Source of the DNA: Rotaria macrura
Lineage: Eukaryota; Rotifera; Eurotatoria; Philodinida; Philodinidae
Assembly (NCBI GenBank): GCA_900239685.1
Contig: OENT01000350.1
Span: forward strand, 1 to 64,000
Direction of reading: 5' to 3'
DNA: 64,000 nt
Each line of letters begins with the position of its first letter. Position 1 is the stretch's first letter. The translations under genes were made by a program, and so were the position numbers. The notes under the pieces were generated by a model, which was given only the letters and a program-made list of their open reading frames with translations, was not told where the DNA came from and did not search any database. This document shows positions 1 through 10,929 of the stretch, one piece after another.

Positions 1-2
1 GT

Positions 3-334
3 CCATACATCATTCGAGCATATAATGATCAATTGATACAGTTAGAAAGAGCTTTTCTTAATCCATTAGGGCAAGGTCCAGAACATACTGATATGAAGTA
101 AAACGGCATAGTAGTTTTTCTATGATACATTCTTTTTTGTTTGATTATTATAGACATGTTATTTATGCACCCCCAAAATCTAATCAGTATGCTTCATCAG
201 GTTTTCCGGCTATCAGTGATGCTATTCTGATAGGTGTCAATTCAGAAATCAATTATCAAGTTGCAGTTGCCACATTTTTTGTGCGTGGTGCTTTATCTAC
301 ATTAAAAGAATTCGATCAGTTCATTGTTACCTAA
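3..334 (+). CDS. Glutamate carboxypeptidase II-like peptidase, C-terminal end (5' part outside window)
   Basis: Two exons are visible, 3-97 and 154-334, joined across a 56-bp GT-AG intron (GTAAAA...TTATAG); they give the last 91 residues. The sequence is the helical dimerization domain of the M28 peptidase/transferrin-receptor family: the segments NDQLIQLERAFLNPLG and HVIYAP...FPAISDA match the end of human FOLH1/NAALADase. Family members are type II membrane zinc peptidases that remove C-terminal glutamate; the metal-binding domain lies upstream of the window, so activity cannot be judged. The tail ends directly after the last helix, as in the family. A poly(A) signal follows at 396-401. Family assignment is firm; the exact paralogue is not determined. 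Confidence 0.82.
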
Positions 335-2442
335 GCGACTTTGTTCCACGTGTTTGCAACTTAAGTGTTATAAGAGAAAGTATCTGCATTGATATAATAA
401 AAAAGCAATGTAATTATGATAAGCAAGAAACCGTGTAAATTTTGTTGTCACCATCTGATAAGACTGGGTACATCCATGAAAGATTATTCACAGATCATTA
501 ATTCAGGAGATGCTTTCTATATTCACATTTTATTCGTTAGCAGCGGAAGTAGATTTAAACGAATAGATTCGATTCTGAACCATGGAGCCCTTCCATTTAG
601 TATGTCCGGATGAAAGAAGAGAAGAGTTGTGATCAAAACTGAGCAAGAGGATAGTGGACATATGTGAGTATGAAAATGCTAGTTATCATTAAATTTTTCT
701 TTCGTAAAATTCTGTGAGAAATGTTGAAGCTTGCCGGTTGATGTTTCCAAGTTTGCCATTGCTTTTGAGTACGAAGTATAGACATCTTGTGAATACTAAT
801 GAACTGAACATAGCTTTGATAAACGTCTTGATAAATAAGTCATGAATCGAGACATATTCTATGATGATCACACTTTTGCAGATCATTCAAGTAAATCTTC
901 TCTCTAATTCAGATTTCAAGAATACCGAAAGATTAAGTTTTAAGTTGGAGATTGAAAATATTGCAAAGAGCTATGCTTTGACGAACTTTTATATAGTTAA
1001 TCTGTTTCTATTCTTGGTAATGCTACATAATATAATCTATATCTATTGTTAAAGCAATAGTTTTCATGCCACTGATAAAAACTGACTGATTTTGATGTTC
1101 CTTTGCCAAAATCGGTAAAATTGAAAACCAAGGAACTGTGCATATAAATGAACACAGTAAGAGTCTGTCTCTAAACGTGATCCACTTCTTAAGTCAACAA
1201 TTCAGTAAACCTGACTTTCTTGAGAAAAACTAGGTCGCTATACAAAGCATTATGCTGAAAATATAATATCAAAGTATAATAGTAGTAAGGTACTAGCTCA
1301 AAATCTGTTCAGTTATTAATACTATTTATAGAACTTGCATGACATATGTAGGCTGGTGACTTGAAAAGAGTAGAATAACTAGAAACGTTTCCTCGTTGTG
1401 TTGCTCTTAGAAATCTCGTCAAATGGGATAGCTAAGCTGACTATGGATATGGTAGTAGAAGTAATTGAATGTTGATTTACATGTGAATAGCTAGTTCCTA
1501 TCTTAAACAGTCACATATTCAGTATTAAATCTTAGAATACTATTGGGGTGAAACTATTATTTTTTCTTGTTTCCATATTGCACTGACTAAAATAGAATCT
1601 TTTAAGAAGAAAAAATATTATTCGAATGAATATATTTAGTTAGGTTGACTTTTTCTTCATCAAAGTTATTCTTTGTTTTTTTACATAATAGGAGTTCTAC
1701 GAAAGTAGAAGAAGAAGAAGATCAATCAGGTTGAGTAGAGCAGTCGCAAAGAAAAGTGAAAAAATGTAATCTTTAACTAGACCTCCTTTACGAGTAGTCA
1801 CCACTCGAGAATGGTTTGACAACTAGGAGAGAAATAAATCCGTAACTATATAATATATCATTGTTTAATATGATTTCTTTTCTTTTCGATACTATCAAAC
1901 TGAACCTTTCTTCTACTTTCACTCCCTGGACGACGAACATTTATGTTTGTACAATATGACTGCTGTATCAAGTCTATAATAATTCCAGATCGTTCTCTTT
2001 GTATAATAATCATGGTTGCTATGTATTTATGTTACACTTTTCTACGCTTCTGTCTCTTTGTTATGTTCTTTTTCAATACCTGCATCACGTAACGAATGTG
2101 CTCGAACAACTAGAAAAGAAACGATTCGTATGAAAGAAAGAGAATAAAATAAGACTCACTTTCTCTCATTCACTCTCCCTCCTTCTATTTTCTACTCTTG
2201 CGTTCGACGCATGTTTTCGCTACCTACAAAATAGACGAATCATTCGTCATTCAGATGCGTTAGTATAAGAGCAACAAAAGCCCTATCAACATCACCATCA
2301 TACGCGTCCGAGCGTTTTTCAACTAAATCTAACATCCAGCGCAACAACAGCACATACGAACATAATAAATCATCACTCATTGTGAAACAACGCGCTTATA
2401 GTTACAGATACGTAAACATATTAAACTATTATCCAAGTTAAG
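335..2442. other. Intergenic, no gene recognised
   Basis: About 2.1 kb between the carboxypeptidase-like gene and the Y-box gene. Several 60-70-codon open frames occur but none shows a family motif or splice-joined continuation. The last 300 bp, with CT-rich and A-rich tracts, probably hold the promoter and 5' UTR of the Y-box gene. Confidence 0.5.
396..401 (+). promoter_or_regulatory. Poly(A) signal AATAAA
   Basis: Canonical AATAAA hexamer 62 bp after the stop codon of the carboxypeptidase-like gene, a normal distance for cleavage and polyadenylation. Confidence 0.5.
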
Positions 2443-4082
2443 ATGTCATCAACTGACACGACAATACATCAAAATCAAGGTTCAGATAAAAAATCTGATT
2501 CAAATAAAAACAAACAACAACAGGACGAAGAAGATTCGAGCACTGATAATCCAAAACAAATCCATGGTAAACCTGTCATCGGTAAGTATTTTTTTGCTTT
2601 ACAAAATATCGAAGTATACGAAAACGAAAAAAGCTTCAAGCTAATGGTAAAATAATTATAATTTGAAGGACTTGTTGTTTTTTTATTCATTAGCATTAGT
2701 ATTGATCTACTCGATATGTAGTATTGAAAATACTGTCGTTTTTTAGAAAGAAAAATAACTGGTAAAGTAAAATGGTTTAATGTAAAGAGTGGCTACGGTT
2801 TTATTCAACGGTATTCTATTTCCTTCGATAAAACAATAAAATTGGACAACAACTGATTCTTTCATTATTAGAGATGATAACAAGGATGACATATTCGTTC
2901 ATCAAACAGCTATTATTAGAAATAATCCTCAAAAGTATTTGCGCAGTGTTGGTGACGACGAAAGAGTCGAATTCGATATTGTTCGAGGTAGAAAGAGTGT
3001 GTCTTCGTCAATCGAAAAAAAAATATATGATTTTTCAATTAAGGTGACAAAGGTCTGGAAGCTGCAAATGTAACAGGTCCTGATGGAACTAATGTACAAG
3101 GTTCAAAATATGCAGCTGATTTAAAACCAAATAATTTACGGGGCAATTTTCGTGGGGATCGCGGTGGAGGTGGAATGACATTCCGTAACCGAGGAGGCTA
3201 TATACATGATCGAGGAGGATCTTTCCGTGTTGGTACGTTGATAAATAGGCGCAAAAAATATTTCATCAACCATATTATAGGTTTTGGTCGTTTCGATCCA
3301 GCTTTTCCTCAACGATTCAATCAATATGGTCCACCAAATATGGTTGAACGAGGACCACGCGATTTCGATGGTCGGATTCTACGAGGTATAAGACCTAGTC
3401 GACATCATTTTGCTGGTTGAATCTCTTTACCACTGATTTAGGTCGCGGACGGTCACCATTTCGTGGAGGTTATGGTTTTGACGGAAATTTTGATGGTTGT
3501 GTTTATGAGAACGACAATGAGAAATATTAACATGTGTGATTTTAATTTAAGGCCGAGTACAGCGCATATTCCGTGGTTCTGGCGGTCCAATTATTGGAAA
3601 TCCTATGGGTCCGATGCCTGGTCAAATGGGTCCTCCGTTTTCTGGTGGTAAGTCGTCAATTTCTGTTTTCTTAAAATGTTATTAGGAGCAAAGGCATTCA
3701 AGGCCAAATGATATCATTTACTCTGTCTTTAGGTTTCCGTGGTCATGGTGAATTTCGAGGTGGCTTCGGTGATCATGGTGAATTTCGAGGTGGCTTCCGT
3801 GGTGATGATGAATTTCGAGGTGGCTTCCGTGATCATGGTGAATTTCAAGGTGGCTTCCATGGTCATGGTGAATTTCGAGGTCGTGGACGTGGTCGTGGCC
3901 GTGGTCGTGGTCGTGGTCGTGGTCGATTTTTCCGAGGAGCTCCTCGTCAAGGCAATAATCGTCCTGATTTGAATAATTTTGTATATTTTTCTGAACTTTA
4001 TGTTTCTGAAAACGTATCGTATTCTTGTATTTAGAATGATCCCGAAAATCAAAGCGAAGCTCAAGATGCTGGTCAGCCATAG
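2443..4082 (+). CDS. Y-box / cold-shock domain RNA-binding protein
   Basis: Nine exons: 2443-2581, 2747-2810, 2872-2987, 3044-3232, 3281-3385, 3442-3495, 3552-3647, 3733-3980, 4035-4082; 352 aa. Nearly all introns are phase 1 and 50-165 bp. After a Gln/Asp/Lys-rich N-terminus, residues about 47-125 form a cold-shock domain: [14 protein letters not shown] carries RNP1 (GYGFI), DIFVHQTAI carries RNP2, and [17 protein letters not shown] closes the domain exactly as in vertebrate YBX proteins. The C-terminus is not the usual alternating charged tail but is Gly/Arg/Phe-rich, with five 10-residue repeats and a (GR)n run, suggesting RGG-type RNA contacts. Expected role: binding and packaging of mRNA and translational control, in cytoplasm and nucleus. 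Start is the first ATG in a good open frame after a long 5' UTR-like stretch. Family assignment is very secure. Confidence 0.93.
3733..3930 (+). repeat. Coding tandem repeats: 5 x 30 bp unit followed by a (CGTGGT)n run
   Basis: Within exon 8 of the Y-box gene a 30-bp unit (coding about [10 protein letters not shown]) occurs five times with substitutions, followed by alternating GGT/CGT codons that give a Gly-Arg run of about 14 residues. The period keeps the reading frame. Long open frames on the minus strand here (His/Asp-rich and Thr-rich) are by-products of the repeat. Confidence 0.9.
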
Positions 4083-5798
4083 ACGTACAAGGCAGCAGTG
4101 GCAGTAAAAAGAAACAAATCTTCTAAACAAGAATCAAGAAAAAGAATATATATCACCAACCATAAAGTATAACACATATAGGCATCATTTTCATGTTTGT
4201 TTGTTTTTATTTCTCTTCTGTTTCATTCTTTCAACTTCTCCACTTTTCTGGTCACTATACTTGTGTTTTGTTTTTTATTTGTTGGTTTTTCTATGCGTTA
4301 AAACCAAGAAGATAAAGGAAAAATTCAATACACAAAGTATTATAGTTCTTTTATATCGTCATGGTTGTTATATTTTGTCTAGGACAAGCATTGGATTGAT
4401 CAGCTATATTAATCTTTAGTAATATTAACGGCATTGTTGTATTGACTCTTGTTTTATTTTCTTTTGTTTTTTCGTCTATCTAAATGAGTGAGCCAAAAGA
4501 AAAAGATGATGAAGAATAAAATATTTAAAAAAGTGAAGAAAAAAACAATTTATCAACAATAAATCATTCAAAAATTTCTACTTTAACTCGTTCAAAACTT
4601 CACAAAATACAAGGTAGATGTTCATAGATCTATAATAGATTTAGTGACGGTATACAAATGGCTTGTTTTTCTTTTAACTTCGTGCTTCGCTTAGTAAGAA
4701 TAAATTATGACATTGATGTCAAAGAAAAAAAAAGACAATTTTTGTATAAACTATACCAATAAAAAAGTAAAAGATTATTGAAAATCGACGAACATTGAAA
4801 AAGAACTGCTGAGTATCTAGAAATTTTACATTTTGTACATACTTTATCCTAATAAAGAAATTGATGACGACATGAGAATTTCATTTTACTATGATGCGTA
4901 GTAATGCGATGCTTACATTTTTATTCTTCTTACGTTTGTATTTCATTTGTCTTGATGCAATATTCTCATCATTCTACGTATTGACTAAAGCTTAGTTCTT
5001 TGGGTTAATTCTATATCCATTAGGTATTAACACAGTGGCATTGTTATATATATGTACAGTTTTTCTTAAACTCAGTAACTATAGAATCGATTATTTTTCC
5101 ATCCGAAAATGTTGATGAAAGCACATTCGTTCTATGGATTATATGATGATTGAAGTGAAAACAATCTATCTTTACTGATCATTCTTGACATCATGAATAT
5201 AGATTTTTATTTATACGGAGATATATTTATCTTCAATTTTCTACTCCAAGCATTGACATCAATCTATTTCAAGAATTTTAAAATCTTGAGAAAAACTCAT
5301 TGATTTGTTTTGAGAAAAATCGATGTCTCGCTGTAAATGTCATTCATCATCATTTAAGCTGTTGTCAAATGATGATGAAAGTGTGTGATCATGTTTTATT
5401 CTCGATTTTTATGAAACTACGCTCACATATATGTTGAAACGAATCTGCAAGACTATTGAAAACGAGAAATAGAAAAATCTAGTAAAATTATTCATCATAA
5501 TTACTAATTATTAGATTTTCTTTTTGAAAATTCTTCTCCTATTTCCATTAAGTAGAAAAGAAATATTCATCAACGTCACTTTCTCTTTTCCCGTTAGACC
5601 TTTTTTTCTTTTATTTTTCTTTTTCACTCAATTGGCTATGTGTTATTTATTTCCTTTCTTGTCGTTAACATTCACTTGCAGTCATTTACTTTTCTCAAAC
5701 AATCTATAAAACTCACTTTATCACTAGTCTCTTTTCATCATATTCATTATTTCTTTCTTTGAACACAAAAAAAAGACATACAAATACCCGAAAACAAA
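4083..5798. other. Intergenic, UTRs only
   Basis: 3' UTR of the Y-box gene (AATAAA hexamers, for example at 4851) and the upstream region of the K2P channel gene. No further coding exons recognised. Confidence 0.5.
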
Positions 5799-7439
5799 AT
5801 GCCTATCGATCGAGCAACGAATCTTGTTGCACCAATAGTCAGAGATAATGTTCGACGTCAATCATTTTATCGTTCATTTATTCAATTTCTTTTTTCAAAT
5901 CTTGGCTTGGTCGTTATCGTTGTTGCCTACAGTGTTGGTGGAGCGTTTCTGTTCATTTTACTCGAACAATACATTGAATTACAAAATTGTCAACAAGGAA
6001 ATAGTGAGTATTTCTCGATTCAGATTTCAATGAGTCATAATTTATATTATTTAAAGTAAGTGAAAATATTTCAATAACAAATCTATCCGAAACCATATAC
6101 AATTATGTTGTTATTAAAAATGATAATATAACTACTATGCATGCACAAGTAGCTGATTATTTGACTAATTTCACTAATGATATTAATCAACGTCGAACTG
6201 AATTACGTTATAAGGGACAGGATTGTTCAACATCATCTGATTGGAGTTTCCCATCGGCTTTACTTTTTACTATAACTGTAATAACATCCATTGGTTATGG
6301 ACATGTAACACCAACATCATGGTAAGAGACAGGAAAACATAATAAATACTACTCTAATATTTATGATGTTTATTTTTCTGAAGGGAAGGACAAATAACAT
6401 GCATTTGCTATGCATTAATTGGTATACCAATATTTCTTCTTTGTTTGGCAAATATAAGTTCTGTACTTGGTGATATATTTCGTTTTTTATACTCGGCACT
6501 ACTTCATTGTTTTTGTTATTGTTGTCGATCTTATGTCCATCATCGTCGTCGTCGAAATCGTGAACTTCACAAAGGAACAATTATAAATCCTCATGGAATA
6601 GATTATGTAGGAACTGCTACCATAGATCCAACTTGGCCCGAAACGCATCGCCGTTTCAACGGAAAATTGAATAATGACGATGAAATTGATTATAATAACA
6701 CGGATAAGAATGATGACGACAACGATGATGATGATGATGATTATGATTATGATGATAAAGATGATATATGGAATAGAATGGAAAGTCGTGTACCATTCGG
6801 AGCAGTTATTTTAATTATTATTGGCTATATATTTCTAGGTGCATTCATGTTTAATAGATTCGAAGGTTGGAAAATGACTGAATCAGTTTATTTTTGCTAT
6901 ATTACTTTAGCTACAATAGGTTTTGGTGATTATGTATGTGACTGTAGTATTTTTTTAAATTAGATTTGTTTCTTTCACTTTTATTCATATGATTATTCAA
7001 GGTACCTGGTATAACATCGAGTTCTACATCTGGCTTACGATTTTTACTTGCTTCTATATATATACTTTTTGGCTTGGCAATATTAGCTATGTGTTTTGAT
7101 TTAATTAAAGAGGGAATCGTCGATAAATTTCGTTGGTTTGCAAACAAATTGGGTATTATTGCCGACGATGAAGATCAAATTGATGATGATAGTACACAGT
7201 ACGCAAATTTTGAATATGATACGCCGAATCAACAAAAACAAGTGCAAGAGCAGAAAAAGGAATATAATGGTCAACATTTCATTGATAAAAGAAAATCCAA
7301 TCATTCCTTTGGAGCAACATCACCTAATAATAATGATGATGTTGATGAACGATGGTCAAAATATATTCGAGATAAAGCTGAAACATCAATAGATACCACC
7401 AGTATAAAACGAATGAAAATCAACGATGACAAACGTTAA
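5799..7439 (+). CDS. Two-pore-domain (K2P) potassium channel
   Basis: Four exons: 5799-6003, 6057-6321, 6384-6933, 7002-7439; 485 aa. Residues about 30-52 are TM1 (LVVIVVAYSVGGAFLFILLE), followed by an extracellular cap segment, pore helix 1 with filter TSIGYGH (GYG 148-150), TM2 beginning CYALIGIPIFLLCLAN, a long cytosolic M2-M3 loop, TM3 (VILIIIGYIFLGAFMFNRFE), pore 2 with filter TIGFGDYV (GFG 336-338) and TM4 (RFLLASIYILFGLAILAMCF). This is the complete K2P topology; such channels carry background K+ current as dimers. The M2-M3 loop is unusually long, about 100 residues, with an Asp-rich run near residues 265-285. Family membership is certain; subfamily is unclear. Confidence 0.95.
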
Positions 7440-10400
7440 AATACATAAAATAAAAACTAAAAACAAAATTTTCATTCGCTTCATAATTGGTTTTCTCTAA
7501 ATAGACTTCTCACACATTTCTACTTGTTCTTTTCACCAAGTGTCAGCATAATATATTACACTTATATATATATTATAAAAATTTGAGCAAAAGCAAAATA
7601 AATCTATGCTCTTCTTCTTTCTTTTTTGAAAGCAAGCAAGTATTTTACTTTCAATGGTTTAATGGAAATAATATTTAAATAACGTGTAAATACGTTCATC
7701 AATATTTAATGAACTTTTTTACGGTCTCATAAATACAAAAATAAAGTAGTGATTATTTTATGAAAAAAAAAACAAAATAACATCTCCAAAATTGAAATGA
7801 GTAAATTTGAAGATTTTAATATTTGTCGAACGTTGTATGATAAATTAAGAAGGAGATAGTATATTTGAAAGCAAGAAGTATCCATGAATTATGACATAGT
7901 CTATATTGTTTGAGATATAAATATTTAAGTTTCGTGCAATATACTTTAGTTTATCGTATGCTAAGAAAATGTAAGTTAAGACTTTGCTATAATGAAATTG
8001 TACAAATCCTTCTAAAGCTGAACGACAACTTTACAGTTAGACATAAGGATTGCGCGATAAGTATTCAGCGCAACTTTAAAAAATACATTAATACGATTGT
8101 CTTGAATAATCGTACAAAGAAGGGTGTCTTTCGAAGATTTTTCTGCTTGACGAATTGTTCGGTATCGTATCAAAAATTATATTGACCGAATAGAACTACC
8201 TGTCGTACCAGATTGTAAGACGTAAGAAAGCATTGTATCTAATGAACATAGAATCATGGATTTGAATGTAATTGTACGAAGCTCTAATGACGATCAAGCC
8301 TAACATTGAATGCGTATCCATAGTAGCTGATTTTCCATAGAAATTCTTTGATTGATAATTTTATTTATCCTTTTAATCTTTGAATTGAAAAGGGTTTCAT
8401 TTAGATCGACGATGAAAATCTGAACAGAACTTTACTTATCGATTCGAATAGTAATCGAATAAATCAAGAAAACTGGATGAATATTCAGATGGCACCAATA
8501 TTTCCCCGCACTTCTTTATTGATCCATCAAACAAGATTTCTTCTCGGATGAAATTCAACTAATAGTCAATCGATCGATTAGATGAATTTAACAGGCGACA
8601 CAAGTTGAATCCTAGGATATGTTTGATAGATTCTCTAAGCAAATGATTGGATCACAGTTCAAGATTAATTTGTTACTTAAAATAAATGTGAAAACTTCGG
8701 ACTCATGTCCGAGAGTTATGTGTACTTCAAAAAGTGAATGAGACAAATCAGTCATTCTAGAATGTGTGCGCGGATGAAGTATCTTGGTAAACCTTTTTGG
8801 GAAACTCCAAAACTACTGATCATCTCGGACATATCTAGGCAACTTTGTTTCTAGATGCAGTTTTTGTGCATTTGAGACCTTTTTGCAGCCAATGTTTTGT
8901 TAGAAAGCTGCGATTTGGTTCGAAACTAATATCAGATTCGGAATCAGCGTTAAAAACTGAGTCACTTTACATAAGTTGTGGATAATTCTGAGAAAAAAGT
9001 TTTTTTTGAAAAAATCCCTGTACCCTACCTCAGGGATTGCTTGGTGAAAAATGACAATTTTTTCGATAACTCAGCCATTTCTTACCAGATCCTTCTCATC
9101 TTCGAACCTGACCGAGATATTCATCAGACAATTCTGTGCACAAAATTTCAGCTCAATCGAATGTATTTGTAAAGAGTTATCGTGTTAACGGCCGGACACA
9201 CTGACCGATTCTAGAGTGTACTCACTTTTTGAGTACACAAAAAAGACTAGGGAAAAACATTCATCCATGACAAAACTAAATGAAAATCGATACTTTTTTC
9301 ATTAACTAATGATATGACGTGTGTTAAATCAAGGTATTATAAATATGATAATAAATATGTGCATAAGCAAATTTATTGAAATGAATATTAGTTACATAGA
9401 ACTACTAGTTATACTTGTTATTATGTTGATTCTGAAAAATCTATTGAAAAACAAAATAAAAATTTTAAAGCTTTGAATTCTTACGAATACAAAACTCGTT
9501 TACCTTATAATTATCATTTGATCTCTGAGCGAATGACTTATTTTCATGACTTCTGAAGAGTGAGCACTGTTTTATCAAGAAAAAGAATGCCCATATGAAT
9601 ATAATCGATAAATATATTTTTTGTTCCTAGTTCCAAGTTTTTGACATCCTTGATTTTTTATGATAATAGAATTCGAGATTTTTTTGTTACGAAAATTTTT
9701 ATTATTTCCATAAATATATTATTACCATATATGTTTCATAAAAAATCATGATTGACGTCTATGCTAAATATGATCGTTCTTCTAATATAGCAAACAATGA
9801 ATTTGCTCTCGTTAGTCGTTTTTTACAGAATAACAAATGTAACTTACTAAATTGAGCAGTCACGTCATTTGAAAACAATATTTGTGTTAGATTGATTTGT
9901 ATTCATTACCATAATCGTATTAGATTTCATTGATAAGTATCATTATTAATCACATACTATTCCAACTGATTTCTGCGTTAGTTGTTATGTCTCACAACTA
10001 TTATACAGCTATGAACACTGAACGTTTTCATCGAATGTAAGTAATACGTCAGTTAGATTTCTAAATGATTGAAGAACATTTGAAAACGATGAATAATGAA
10101 AAGTACTTGAAAAGTAGAAATCTAGTGATTATAATCAGCAATTTCTTATCGACACTCGATTACCATCATTCGATTAATTGCATCTATTGTTTATTATTGT
10201 TGAGAATCTTCAGAGTGGAAATGATATTTTCTTTTGTATGGGTTCTTGTCAGAAAATTTACAGATGGAAAAACGTTGATTTGAACTTATTTAAGAAGTTA
10301 CCCTTTTCTTTTGAGATAATTTTCAGAATATTTTCTTTTCCCATGCTGGGATTAGTACAAGTTAACTCAAATTATCTAGCTGAAATTAATATATCAATCA

Positions 10401-10929
10401 CGGAAGTTTTCATCAGGTCACTATATGAACGACATTTATTATTGTTTACATTACCTAAAAATGACAGTTAGCTTATCGTCGTCTATTCCTAGTTACAATT
10501 CATTGAAAACTTAGAAAAAGAAAACACGATTAGTAATAGAAACAACAGGAAAGCGTTGCTTAGGTTTCAGTGACATAAAGTGTTGTACTTATTATATGTT
10601 TCTTGTCTCAATCATTGATTCGTAGCGTCATCTGGCCTTGAATCAGTTTTACTGGTGATTCGCCGTACTCAAACATAACAAGACATATGTTTACATTCAA
10701 TTAACTTTTACTCAAAACTTTTCAGGTGAATCATTAAAGATGGTACTCGTTATGGTGTTTACCTTATCCGATTATTTGTAACTATCACGATTAAAAGAAT
10801 TCTACAATTACTTATCAAATGATAGTCTCATCTATGCTACATCTTTTATCTACGTTTGAGTTTTCATTCTATGACTATATATATCGATATACTGATTTCT
10901 ATAACTCATTTTAGATACAAACTTCTAAA
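7440..10929. other. Intergenic region holding one inverted-repeat element
   Basis: About 3.5 kb between the K2P channel and ADCK5. Apart from the element at 8679-9239 I see no gene. AATAAA hexamers at about 7449 and 7597 may end the K2P transcript. A short IQ-motif-like frame near 8040-8100 is too isolated to call. Confidence 0.5.
8679..9239. mobile_element. Short non-autonomous element with terminal inverted repeats (copy A)
   Basis: An imperfect inverted repeat bounds most of the element: left arm about 8719-8742 (TGTGTACTTCAAAAAGTGA) and right arm about 9218-9239 (TCACTTTTTGAGTACACA), with homology to copy B extending left to 8679. The same sequence occurs in inverse orientation at 52745-53842. 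Internal hairpins include CGGAC(n4)GTCCG at the left edge and ATCCCTG...CAGGGAT near 9017. No transposase frame is present; the 64-codon open frame inside (8978-9172) is conserved between copies at DNA level but resembles no known protein. MITE-like; superfamily unknown. Confidence 0.65.

Noticed and set aside
3718..4130. Minus-strand frames rich in His-Asp and Thr opposite the Y-box tail
   Set aside because: They mirror the 30-bp and CGTGGT repeats of the sense exon; no start context or splice structure.
7910..8215. Frame with an IQ-like stretch (AISIQRNFKKYI)
   Set aside because: Single weak motif, no plausible gene structure around it; perhaps a relic.
8978..9172. 64-codon frame conserved with 52827-53015
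   Set aside because: Conservation is explained by the shared repetitive element; the flanking non-frame sequence is equally conserved and hairpins run through it.
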